Part shown: piece after piece, positions 54,294 to 64,000 of the stretch
Layout: each line of letters starts with the position of its first letter
Numbering within the stretch: the stretch's first letter is position 1
NCBI RefSeq assembly: GCF_018294505.1
Contig: NC_057810.1
Span: 702,007,852 to 702,071,851, forward strand
Source of the DNA: Triticum aestivum
Taxonomy: Eukaryota > Streptophyta > Magnoliopsida > Poales > Poaceae
Reading direction: 5' to 3'
Length of the DNA stretch: 64,000 nt
Notes under the pieces: model-generated
The model's input: only the letters and a program-made list of their open reading frames with translations
Databases searched by the model: none
What the model was told of the DNA's origin: nothing
Position numbers and translations under genes: made by a program

Positions 54294-54775
54294 AATTGGA
54301 TGTAAGTTAGCATGGGCTATTATTGTTGACATCACCTTAAGGTGAATACGTTGGGAGGCAACACAATAAGCCCCTATCTTTCTCAGTGTCCGGCTGAAAC
54401 TCTATAACCACAAGTACTGCGTGAGTTTTAGCAATTGTAGGAGACTACGAGATAGTTGAGTATGTGAGCTTACTGAAAAGCTCTATTATTGACTCTTTCT
54501 GATGTTATGATAAATTGCAATTGCTTCAGTGACCGAGATTATAGTTTGTTAGTTCCCAATGAAGTTTTTGAACCATACTTGACATTGTGAATTGCTTGTT
54601 ACTTGAGCATAGGAAATCATATGACAAAATCTATATATGTTGCTGTTATTAGAATGATCATGATTCCCTCATGTCCGTATTTTATTTCTATCGACACCTC
54701 TATCTCTAAACATGCGGACATATTTTCGATTTCGGCTTCCGCTTGAGGACAAGCGAGGTCTAAGCTTGGGGGAGT
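54127..54775. other. Athila-lineage post-pol region, right part, with polypurine tract
   Basis: Resumes after the ACAAC duplication. Apart from the TA run it is non-coding. It ends in AAGCTTGGGGGAGT (54762-54775), the polypurine tract beside the 3' LTR. Confidence 0.75.
54260..54291. repeat. (TA)n microsatellite
   Basis: An uninterrupted run of about 16 TA units in the post-pol region of the Athila-lineage element. Confidence 0.95.
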
Positions 54776-55982
54776 TGATACGTCCATTTTGCATCATGCT
54801 TTTATATCAATATTTACTGCATTATGGGCTGTTATTACACATTATATCTCAATACGTATGGCAATTCTCTCTTATTTTACAAGGTTTACCATGAAGAGGG
54901 GGGATGCCGGCAGCTGGAACTCTGGCTGGAAAAGGAGCAAACGTTGAAAACCTATTCTGCACAGCTCCAAAAGTCCTGAAACTCCACGAAACAACATTTT
55001 GGAATTAATAAGAATTTCTGAGCGAAAGAAATAGGCCAGGGGGCCCACACCCTTTCCAGGAGACAGGGGGCGCCCCCGCCCTCTATAGGTCGCGCCCCCT
55101 ATCTACTGGGCCCCCTGGTGGGCCTCCGGCGTCCATCTTCTGCTATATCATCACTTTTATCTTGGAAAAAATCGTGGGCAAGCTTACGGGACGAAACTCC
55201 ACCGCCACGAGGCGGAACCTTGGCGAAATCAATCTAGGGCTCTGGCGGAGCTGTTCTGCCGGGGACACTTCCCTCTGGGAGGGGGAAATCATCACCAACG
55301 TCATCACCAATGATCCTCTCATCGGGGGGGGGGGTCAATCTCCATCAACATCTTCACCAGCACCATCTCCTCTCAAACCCTAGTTCATCTCTTGTATCCA
55401 ATCTTGTATCAAAACCACAAATTGGTACATGTGGGTTGCTAGTAGTGTTGATTACTCCTTGTAGTTGATACTAATTGGTTTACTTGGTGGAAGACCATAT
55501 GTTTAGATCCTTTATGCATATTATTACTCCTCTGATTATGAACATGAATATGCTTTGTGAGTAGTTACGTTTGTTCCTGAGGACATGGGTGAAGTCTTGC
55601 TATTAGTAGTCATGTGAATTTGGTATTCGTTTGATATTTTGATGAGATGTATGTTGTCTTTTCCTCTAGTGGTGTTATGTGAACGTCGACTACATGACAC
55701 TTCACCATTATTTGGGCCTAGAGGAAGGCATGGGGAAGTAATAAGTAGATGATGGGTTGCTAGAGTGACAGAAGCTTAAACCCTAGTTTATGCGTTGCTT
55801 CGTTAGGGGTTGATATGGATCCATATGTTTAATGATGTGGTTAGGTTTACCTTAATACTTCTTTTGTAGTTGTGGATGCTTGCAATAGGGGTTAATCATA
55901 AGTGGCATGCTTGTCCAAGTTAGGGCAGTACCCAAGTACCGGTCCACCCACATATCAAATTATCAAAGTACCGAACGAGAAT
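54776..55982 (+). repeat. Athila-lineage 3' LTR, left part
   Basis: From TGATACGTCCATTTTGCATC to ACCGAACGAGAAT, where Tat element 2 enters. The rest (about 310 bp) must lie beyond that element, outside the window. Many single-base differences from the 5' LTR, and a shorter G run (55326-55334), show this element is much older than Copia copy B. Confidence 0.9.
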
Positions 55983-56455
55983 TGAGGAAGTCCTGGATTA
56001 GGGGGTGTCCGGATGACCGGACTATGACCTTTGGCCGGACTCCCGGACTATGAAGATACAAGATTGAAGACTCCGTCCCATGTCTGGATAGGGACTTTCC
56101 TTGGCGTGGAAGGCAAGCTTGGCGATACGATATGAAGATCTCCTCCCATTGTAACCGACTCTGTGTAACCCTAGCCCTCTCCGGTGTCTATATAAACCGG
56201 AGAGTTTTAGTCCGTAGGACGAACAACAATCATACCATAGGCTAGCTTCTAGGGTTTAGCCTCTCTGTTCTCGTGGTAGATCAACTCTTGTAATACCCAT
56301 ACCATCAATATTAATCAAGCAGGAGTAGGGTTTTACCTCCACCGAGAGGGCCCGAACCTGGGTAAAAACATCGTGTCCCTTGTCTCCTATTACCATCCGC
56401 CTAGACGCACAGTTCGGGACCCCCTACCTGAGATCCGCCGGTTTTGACACAGACA
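55983..56455 (+). repeat. Tat element 2, 5' LTR
   Basis: 473 bp from TGAGGAAGTCCTGGATTAGG to TTTTGACACAGACA. The primer-site region TTGGTGCTTTCATTGAGAG follows directly at 56456. Confidence 0.88.
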
Positions 56456-56502
56456 TTGGTGCTTTCATTGAGAGTTCCTCTGTGTCGTCACCGTCAGGAA
56501 GG

Positions 56503-57328
56503 ATGCCGCACCCCGTGTTTAAAGACGGCGTTGTCGCTAAAGGAGCTTTGGCTGTCGGTCAAACTCTCCGGCTAGGCAGGTTCTTGATGACCGCCTATTC
56601 GGCCGTCGCGCCGACGATGACCTCTCAGGCCATCGAAAGCAATCTTCACATTAGCTCGGAACTCGTCGAGCAGTTAGATCCGACAGAGCTCTCTTCCTTG
56701 AATGAGCTCCTGGATCACATTCCCTCCCTGGGAGTCGCTACAGATCACGGCCAGATCGGGCTTAAACCCGACCAGAGAGAGATCAACTCTCCCCAGGTCA
56801 CCCACCACGTTGAAGTGGTGGAAGAACAATGCAGCGCATCTTTGCCCGCTCTAAGGACCAGAGCCGCATACCCGTGGAGGGGAGGATGTTGCCCAAGTCC
56901 TGAACCTAAAGTCAGGCAGCAGGCCAGATTCATTGAATACTGTCCAAGAAAACAAGCTTCCGAATTCGAAAACTTCTTGGCCCCTGAATCTTTCAACGGG
57001 CAGGGTTCCGGATTTAAATCCACCCGCCGACCCAACTATAAGGGATTTATCCCAAATACGGCAAGCGCCCGGGGAAACAGTACACCATTATTGGGCCAGA
57101 TTCCTCCTGGTTATGAAGAGGATAAGGGACTGTCGTGAGGAAGAAGCAATTTCATTCTTCTGTAACAACTGCACGGACATCGGAATCCTCAACGCCATAA
57201 GTCGCTGCAAAATTACACGCTTCGCCGACTTGACATCCATAGTACGAAAGTACTGTGCGATAGAAAGCGTTCGGAAAACCGAAAACAAATTCTGGGACAA
57301 TTCGGCCCTGAACTCAACACGAGTCTGA
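56503..57328 (+). pseudogene. Tat element 2 gag remnant
   Basis: Likely start MPHPVFKDGVVAKGALAVGQ (56503). The frame runs to 57138, then a shift leads to ETVHHYWARFLLVMKRIRDC and AISRCKITRFADLTSIVRKY (to 57328), which resembles a Tat-type gag C-terminal half. The central capsid block (RHWLNSLP in element 1) is not seen, so a deletion is likely near 57080. Frames before 56503 are translated LTR. Confidence 0.65.
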
Positions 57329-57499
57329 AACAAAAGGGCGCATTATCTCCACGCACCTAAGACAAACATCAAAAAACAAAAACCCTCTATAGGGTATGGG
57401 ACCGTACTGGAGGGGTGGCTCAATGGACCCTGTAAAATTTATAGTTCAGGGGAAGTCACACCAACTCACAGCCTTAGATCATGTTGGATACTCCGGCAG

Positions 57500-59371
57500 G
57501 TGGCCAGAAGTGGCGAGGAGCTTCTAACTCCAGAATCCGAAGAACACCACCCCAGAAATGCCAATACGGTGTCGACAGTCTTCGAGACCTTCGTATCAAA
57601 CAATGCGAGGAAACGAACCCTCTGCAACCTCGCCGAAGTCTACCAAGTAGCAACAATAAACACATGGAGTGACACGGCTATTACTTTTAATGCCAGTGAT
57701 GAACCTAAATTCCGGACAGCCCGAGCACCAGCCGCATTGGTCCTCAGTCCGATAGTGGACGGCTTCCGACTTACAAAGGTACTCATGGACGGCGGTAGCG
57801 GACTTAACCTCATCTACGAGGAAACCCTGCAAAAAATGGAAATAGACTGGAGTCGCATTGAGCGAAGCAACACAACCTTCAGAGGAATAATACCAAGCCG
57901 GGAAGCGTGCTGTTCAGGCAAAATCACACTGGATGTGGTGTTCGGCATGCCGGATAATTACAGATCCGAGGAGGTCACATTTCAAGTGGCCCCGTTCAGC
58001 AGCGGATACCACGCTCTGCTAGGGCGAGAAGCTTTACAATTTTTCAAGCCATACCCCATTATGGGTACATGAAGCTCAAAATGCCCGGACCCAACGGAAT
58101 CATCACTCTTGCAAGTGATCTGGACACAGCGCTCCGCGCCGAAAACAAGACATCCGCACTGGCCCTGGAGGCATTATCTGAAGCCCTAGCGGCCGAGGAA
58201 CTAACTGCGCTGCGCTCCACGGTGGACAGGGACGATGTGATACTAGATAAGAGATCCAAGTCCACCTCTTTCAAACCAGCGGACAAAATAGTCAAATTCC
58301 AAGTCCATCCAACGGACCCCACAAAAATGGCATCCATCGGGGCACAAGTAAAACCCGATGTAGATGCCGCACTCAGAGAATTCCTGCGAGAAAATTGGGA
58401 CATTTTTGCTTGGCACCCTTCAGACATGCCAGGAATCCCACGCAGGCTGGCCGAGCACAGCCTGAACATCCTAAAGGGGTTTAAACCTGTTAAGCAGACC
58501 CTGCGGCGTTTCTCCGAACCCAAGAGAAAAGCCATGGGAGAAGAGCTAGCAAAACTACTGGAAGCCGGATTCATCAGAGATATAAAACATCCGGACTGGC
58601 TAGCAAACCTGGTGATGGTATCAAAGAAGGACAAATCCTGGCGCCTATGTGTCGATTTCAAAGACCTAAATAAGGCCTGCCCAAAGGATCCTTTCCCGCT
58701 CCCCCGAATTGATCAAATCATCGACGCAACCGCAGGGCACGACTCATTGTGTTTCCTTGATGCATACTCTGGCTACCACCAAATTAAGATGGCAGAGTCA
58801 GACCAAGCCGCAACGGCATTCATCACCCCACACGGCCCATTCTGCTTCAACACGATGCCCTTCGGGCTCAAAAACGCTGGCGTAACATATTAGCGCATGA
58901 TTCAGACATGCCTGGCCAACCAGATCGGCAAAACAATTGAAGCGTATGTATATGACGTGGTCGTTAAAACCAAACACGTCGATACTCTAGTAGACGACTT
59001 GAGGCTCACGTTCGACGATCTCCGAACATATGACATCAAGCTCAACCCGGAAAAATGCATTTTCGGCGTACCAGCCGAAAAACTCTTGGGCTTCATCGTA
59101 TCCGGTAGAGGAATCGAAGCAAACCCAGCCAAGATCCGAGCTCTGTCACAATTGGATACCCCAAAAGACCTCAAACAAATACAAAAATTGACAGGATGCG
59201 TGGCGGCTCTAAGCCGCTTTATCTCCCGCTTGGGAGAAAAGGCATTGCCCCTTTATCGCCTCCTGCGGCGCACCGAACACTTCGAGTGGACGGATGCCGC
59301 CACAGCAGGACTCAAAGAAATCAAAGCCATACTGGCAACAAATCCGGTCCTGGCCGCGCCCAACACAGGCG
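57500..59371 (+). pseudogene. Tat element 2 protease and reverse transcriptase, decayed
   Basis: The protease region includes LTKVLMDGGSGLNLIYEETL and FSSGYHALLGREA, with a frameshift near 58040. RT: LAKLLEAGFIRDIKHPDWLA, WRLCVDFKDLNKACPKDPFP, FLDAYSGYHQIKMAES, FGLKNAG. A TAG at 58891 replaces a codon before RMIQTC, and the catalytic motif reads YVYD in place of YVDD, so one catalytic Asp is lost. The thumb/connection continues (LGFIVSGRGIEANPAKIRAL, FISRLGEKALPLYRLLRRTE) to LAAPN, where Copia copy C interrupts it at 59371. Confidence 0.9.
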
Positions 59372-61088
59372 TGTTGGGGAACGTTGCAGAAAATAAAATT
59401 TTTCCTACGGTTTCACCAAGATCCATCTATGAGTTCATCTAAGCAACGAGTGAAAGGAGAGATGCATCTACATACCACTTTGTAGATCGCGAGCGGAAGC
59501 GTTCAAAAGAACGGGGTTGAGGTAGTCGTTCTCGTCGTGATCCTATCACCGGAGATCCTAGCGCCGAACGGACGGCACCTCCGCGTTCAGCACACGTACG
59601 GTCAGCGTGACGTCTCCTCCGTCTTGATCCAGCAACGGGGAAGGAGAGGTTGATGATGATCCAGCAGCACGACGGCGTGGTGGTGGATGCAGCAGAACTC
59701 CGGCAGGGCTTCGCCAAGCTGCTGCGGGAGGAGGACGAGGTGTAGCAGGGGGAGGGAGGCGCCAAGACACAGGGTGCGGCTGCCCTCCCCCTGCCCTCCT
59801 TTATATAGGCCCCCAGGGGGGCGCCGGCCCTGGGAGATGCAATCTCCCAAGGGGGCGGCGGCCAGGGGGGTGGAGTGCCCCCCAAGGCAAGTGGTGCGCC
59901 CCCCCCCCACCTAGGGTTTCCAACCCTAGGCGCAGGGGGGCCCAAGGGGGGCGCACCAGCCCACTAGGGGCTGGTTCCCCTCCCACTTCAGCCCACAGGG
60001 CCCTCCGGGATAGGTGGCCCCACCCGGTGGACCCCCGGGACCCTTCCGGTGGTCCCGGTACAATACCGGGTGACCCCGAAACTTTCCCGATGGCCGAAAC
60101 AGCACTTCCTATATAGTTTTCTTTACCTCCGGACCATTCCAGAACTCCTCGTGACGTCCGGGATCTCATCCGGGACTCCGAACAACATTCGGTTTGCTGC
60201 ATACTCATATTCATACAACCCTAGCGTCACCGAACCTTAAGTGTGTAGACCCTACGGGTTCGGGAGACATGCAGACATGACCGAGACGGCTCTCCGGTCA
60301 ATAACCAACAGCGGGATCTGGATACCCATGTTGGCTCCCACATACTCCTCGATGATCTCATCGGATGAACCACGATGTCGAGGATTCAAGCAACCCCGTA
60401 TACTATTCCCTTTGTCAGACGGTATGTTACTTGCCCGAGACTCGATCGTCGGTATCCCAATACCTCGTTCAGTCTCGTTACCGGCAAGTCACTTTACTCG
60501 TACCGTAATGCATGATCCCGTGACCAGACACTTGGTCACTTTGAGCTCATTATGATGATGCACTACCGAGTGGGCCCAGTGATACCTCTCCGTAATACGG
60601 AGTGACAAATCCCAGTCTCGATCCGTGTCAACCCAACAGACACTTTCGGAGATACCTGTAGTGCACCTTTATAGTCACCCAGTTACGTTGTGACGTTTGG
60701 TACACCCAAAGCACTCCTACGGTATCCGGGAGTTACACGATCTCATGGTCTAAGGAAGAGATACTTGACATTGGAAAAGCTCTAGCAAAACGAACTACAC
60801 GATCTTGTGCTATGCTTAGGATTGGGTCTTGTCCATCACATCATTCTCCTAATGATGTGATCCCGTTGTCAACGACATCTAATGTCCATAGTCAGGAAAC
60901 CATGACTATCTGTTGACCAACGAGCTAGTCAACTAGAGGCTTACTAGGGACGTATTGTGGTCTATGTATTCACACGTGTATTACGATTTCCGGATAATAC
61001 AATTATAGCATGAATAAAGACAATTATCATGAACAAGGAAATATAATAATAATCCTTTTATTATTGCCTCTAGGGCATATTTCCAACA
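59372..61088 (-). repeat. Copia copy C 3' LTR
   Basis: 1717 bp; on the minus strand from TGTTGGAAATATGCCCTAGA to GTTCCCCAACA. TATATAAAGG on the minus strand (about 59797-59806) is the probable TATA box. The polypurine tract GTGGGAGAC lies at 61089-61097. Confidence 0.93.
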
Positions 61089-61120
61089 GTCTCCCACTTG
61101 CACTAGAGTCAATAATCTAG

Positions 61121-64000
61121 TTACATTGTGATGAATCGAACACCCATAGAGTTCTGGTGTTGATCATGTTTTGCTCGCGAGAGAGGTTTAGTCAACGGAT
61201 CTGCGACATTCAGATCCGTATGTACTTTGCAAATATCTATGTCTCCATCTTGAACATTTTCACGGATGGAGTTGAAGCGACGCTTGATGTGCCTGGTCTT
61301 CTTGTGAAACCTGGGCTCCTTGGCAAGGGCAATAGCTCCAGTGTTGTCACAGAAGAGTTTGATCGGCCCCGACGCATTGGGTATGACTCCTAGGTCGGTG
61401 ATGAACTCCTTCACCCAAATTGCTTCATGCGCTGCCTCCGAGGCTGCCATGTACTCCGCTTCACATGTAGATCCCGCCACGACGCTCTGCTTGCAGCTGC
61501 ACCAGCTTACTGCTCCACCATTCAACATATACACGTATCCGGTTTGTGACTTAGAGTCATCCAGATCTGTGTCGAAGCTAGCGTCGACGTAACCCTTTAC
61601 GACGAGCTCTTCGTCACCTCCATAAACGAGAAACATGTCCTTTGTCCTTTTCAGGTACTTCAGGATATTCTTGACCGCTGTCCAGTGTTCCTTGCCGGGA
61701 TTACTTTGGTACCTTCCTACCAAACTTACGGCAAGGTTTACATCAGGTCTGGTACACAGCATGGCATACATAATAGATCCTATGGCTGAAGCATAGGGGA
61801 TGACACTCATCTCTTCTTTATCTTTTGCCGTGGTCGGGCATTGAGCCGAGCTCAATCTCACACCTTGCAATACAGGCAAGAACCCTTTCTTGGACTGATC
61901 CATTTTGAACTTCTTCAAAATCTTATCAAGGTATGTGCTTTGTGAAAGACCTATGAGGCGTCTCGATCTATCCCTATAGATCTTGATGCCTAATATGTAA
62001 GCAGCTTCTCCAAGGTCCTTCATTGAAAAACACTTATTCAAGTAGGCCTTAATGCTGTCCAAAAGTTCTATATCATTTCCCATCAAAAGTATGTCATCTA
62101 CATATAATATGAGAAATGCTACAGAGCTCCCACTCACTTTCTTGTAAACGCAGGCTTCTCCATAAGTCTGCATAAACCCAAACGCTTTGATCATCTCATC
62201 AAAGCGAATGTTCCAACTCCGAGATGCTTGCACCAGCCCATAAATGGATCGCTGGAGCTTGCATACTTTGTTAGCATTCTTAGGATCGACAAAACCCTCC
62301 GGCTGCATCATATACAGTTCTTCCTTAAGATGCCCGTTAAGGAATGCCGTTTTGACGTCCATCTGCCATATCTCATAATCATAGTATGCGGCAATTGCTA
62401 ACATGATTCGGACGGACTTCAGCTTCGCTACGGGAGAGAAAGTCTCATCGTAGTCAACCCCTTGAACTTGTCGATAACCCTTAGCGACAAGTCGAGCTTT
62501 ATAGATGGTAATATTACCATCCGCGTCCGTCTTCTTCTTAAAGATCCATTTGTTTTCTATCGCTCGCCGATCATCGGGCAAGTCTGTCAAAGTCCATACT
62601 TTGTTTTCATACATGGATTCTATCTCGGATTGCATGGCTTCTAGCCATTTGTTGGAATCTGGGCCCGCCATCGCTTCTTCATAGTTCGAAGGTTCACCGT
62701 TGTCTAACAACATGATTTCCAGGACAGGGTTGCCATACCACTCTGGTGTGGAACGTGTCCTTGTGGACCTACGAAGTTCAGTAGCAACTTGATCAGAAGT
62801 ACCTTGATCATCATCATTAATTTCCTCTCCAGTCGGTGTAGGCACCACAGGAACGTTTTCCTGAGCTGCACTACTTTCCGGTTCAAGAGGTAGTACTTCA
62901 TCGAGTTCTACTTTCCTCCCACTTACTCCTTTCGAGAGAAACTCTTTTTCCAGAAAGGATCCGTTCTTGGCAACAAAGATCTTGCCCTCGGATCTTAAGT
63001 AGAAGGTATACCCAATGGTTTCCTTAGGGTATCCTATGAAGACGCATTTTTCCGACTTGGGTTCGAGCTTTTCAGGTTGAAGTTTCTTGACATAAGCATC
63101 GCATCCCCAAACTTTTAGAAACGACAGCTTAGGTTTCTTCCCAAACCATAATTCATACGGTGTCGTCTCAACGGATTTAGACGGTGCCCTATTTAAAGTG
63201 AATGTAGCTGTCTCTAGAGCGTATCCCCAAAATGATAGCGGTAAATCGGTAAGAGACATCATAGATCGCACCATATCCAATAGAGTGCGATTACGACGTT
63301 CGGACACACCGTTACGCTGAGGTGTTCCAGGCGGCGTGAGTTGTGAAACGATTCCACATTTTCTTAAGTGTGTACCAAATTCGTGACTTAAATATTCTCC
63401 TCCACGATCCGATCGTAAGAATTTTATCTTTCGGTCACGTTGATTCTCTACTTCATTCTGAAATTCCTTGAACTTTTCAAAGGTCTCAGACTTGTGTTTC
63501 ATCAAGTAGACATACCCATATCTACTCAAGTCATCAGTGAGAGTGAGAACATAACGATATCCTCCGCGAGCCTCAACGCTCATTGGACCACACACATCAG
63601 TATGTATGATTTCCAATAAGTTGGTTGCTCGCTCCATTGTTCCGGAGAACGGGGTCTTGGTCATTTTGCCCATGAGGCATGGTTCGCATGTGTCAAATGA
63701 TTCATAATCTAGAGACTCTAAAAGTCCATCAGCATGGAGCTTCTTCATGCGCTTGACACCAATGTGACCAAGGCGGCAGTGCCACAAGTATGTGGGACTA
63801 TCGTTATCAACTTTACATCTTTTGGTATTCACACTATGAATATGTGTAACATTACGTTCGAGATTCATTAAGAATAAACCATTGACCATCGGGGCATGAC
63901 CATAAAACATATCTCTCATATAAATAGAACAACCATTATTCTCGGATTTAAATGAGTAGCCATCTCGTATCAAACGAGATCCAGATACAATGTTCATGCT
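61121..64000 (-). CDS. Copia copy C gag-pol, C-terminal 959 codons, open
   Basis: The frame is open from the window edge to TAA at 61121-61123 (FITM). It starts within the protease-to-integrase region (MNIVSGSRLIRDGYSFKSEN corresponds to residue 369 of copy B). Present: HCRLGHIGVKRMKKLH and CEPC; integrase HTDVCGPM, RSDRGGEY, SERRNRTL; RT MDVKTAF and YVDDILLMG; RNase H GYVDASFD, CEAEY, FCDNTG. No stop or frameshift in 2.9 kb. Gag and the protease active site lie outside, so only the visible part can be called intact. Confidence 0.93.
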   Translation of the reverse strand, partial: SMNIVSGSRLIRDGYSFKSENNGCSIYMRDMFYGHAPMVNGLFLMNLERNVTHIHSVNTKRCKVDNDSPTYLWHCRLGHIGVKRMKKLHADGLLESLDYESFDTCEPCLMGKMTKTPFSGTMERATNLLEIIHTDVCGPMSVEARGGYRYVLTLTDDLSRYGYVYLMKHKSETFEKFKEFQNEVENQRDRKIKFLRSDRGGEYLSHEFGTHLRKCGIVSQLTPPGTPQRNGVSERRNRTLLDMVRSMMSLTDLPLSFWGYALETATFTLNRAPSKSVETTPYELWFGKKPKLSFLKVWGCDAYVKKLQPEKLEPKSEKCVFIGYPKETIGYTFYLRSEGKIFVAKNGSFLEKEFLSKGVSGRKVELDEVLPLEPESSAAQENVPVVPTPTGEEINDDDQGTSDQVATELRRSTRTRSTPEWYGNPVLEIMLLDNGEPSNYEEAMAGPDSNKWLEAMQSEIESMYENKVWTLTDLPDDRRAIENKWIFKKKTDADGNITIYKARLVAKGYRQVQGVDYDETFSPVAKLKSVRIMLAIAAYYDYEIWQMDVKTAFLNGHLKEELYMMQPEGFVDPKNANKVCKLQRSIYGLVQASRSWNIRFDEMIKAFGFMQTYGEACVYKKVSGSSVAFLILYVDDILLMGNDIELLDSIKAYLNKCFSMKDLGEAAYILGIKIYRDRSRRLIGLSQSTYLDKILKKFKMDQSKKGFLPVLQGVRLSSAQCPTTAKDKEEMSVIPYASAIGSIMYAMLCTRPDVNLAVSLVGRYQSNPGKEHWTAVKNILKYLKRTKDMFLVYGGDEELVVKGYVDASFDTDLDDSKSQTGYVYMLNGGAVSWCSCKQSVVAGSTCEAEYMAASEAAHEAIWVKEFITDLGVIPNASGPIKLFCDNTGAIALAKEPRFHKKTRHIKRRFNSIRENVQDGDIDICKVHTDLNVADPLTKPLSRAKHDQHQNSMGVRFITM

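Larger units (their letters stand above)
28759..55982 (+). mobile_element. Athila-lineage Gypsy element (Sabrina/WHAM-like)
   Basis: 5' LTR 28759-30272, primer site for tRNA-Asp, gag, pol with integrase, a long post-pol region with an extra ORF, polypurine tract, and a 3' LTR from 54776 that is cut at 55982 by another element. A 17.3-kb Tat-lineage insertion occupies 36864-54126; the two flanks share ACAAC and the sequence reads through as GCATGACAAC|CTCTGCTTCC. The family name is from memory of LTR size and protein similarity, so treat it as provisional. Confidence 0.88.
55983..59371 (+). mobile_element. Tat-lineage Gypsy element 2, 5' part
   Basis: LTR, primer site, gag remnant, protease and RT, all on the plus strand, cut at 59371 by Copia copy C. 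The LTR belongs to the same family as Tat element 1 but the strand is opposite. The right part lies beyond the window. Confidence 0.88.
59372..64000 (-). mobile_element. Copia copy C (Angela/BARE type), 3' part
   Basis: LTR at 59372-61088 and internal region to the window edge, all in minus orientation. It entered the RT of Tat element 2 after AGGCG (59367-59371), the expected left copy of its target duplication. LTR type matches copy A (TGTTGGAAATATGCC). Confidence 0.93.

Overview
This is a stretch of a large, repeat-rich grass genome of the wheat tribe (Triticeae: wheat, goatgrass, barley or a relative). The evidence is three Angela/WIS/BARE-type Copia elements with LTRs of about 1.72 kb opening TGTTGGAAATATGCC or TGAAGGAAATATGCC, a CACTA element with TACTAATGGCGCAC subterminal repeats, Athila- and Tat-lineage Gypsy elements, Stowaway/Harbinger/Helitron/hAT small elements, and GC-rich exons with GT-AG introns. 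The species cannot be fixed from the sequence.

Layout. 1-8862: 3' part of a CACTA transposon (C-terminus of a TNP2-type transposase, a decayed Transposase_24/DUF8039/Ulp1-like second gene, and a small ORF with an RNase H1 N-terminal domain). It sits inside the gag of Copia copy A, whose remaining gag-pol and 3' LTR fill 8863-13940. 13941-28758 is the only non-LTR island: two tandem F-box/PP2-B pseudogenes, low-complexity repeats, a LINE remnant split by a hAT element, a FAR1-like pseudogene split by a Mutator-type MITE and a Harbinger-type element, a Stowaway element split by a small Helitron, and one apparently intact host gene, a two-exon chlorophyllase on the minus strand (26813-24821).

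28759-55982 is an Athila-lineage Gypsy element (5' LTR, tRNA-Asp primer site, decayed gag-pol, an extra coiled-coil ORF after pol, 3' LTR). It was interrupted at 36863/54127 by a Tat-lineage Gypsy element on the minus strand (36864-54126, target duplication ACAAC). That element lacks RT and integrase but carries a spliced antisense gene. It was in turn interrupted by Copia copy B (42895-51609, target duplication GTCAT), a complete, nearly pristine element with a full 1328-residue gag-pol frame. At 55983 a second Tat-family element, on the plus strand, enters the Athila 3' LTR. Its pol is broken at 59371 by Copia copy C (minus strand, 59372 to the window end), whose gag-pol is open across all visible sequence.

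The window is therefore a multi-level nest whose order can be read from junctions: Athila < Tat1 < Copia B, and Athila < Tat2 < Copia C, and Copia A < CACTA. Only the chlorophyllase looks like a working host gene. The working-looking transposon frames are those of Copia B and C, the Athila post-pol ORF and the small CACTA ORF. No tRNA, rRNA, CRISPR array or bacterial-type operon was seen.
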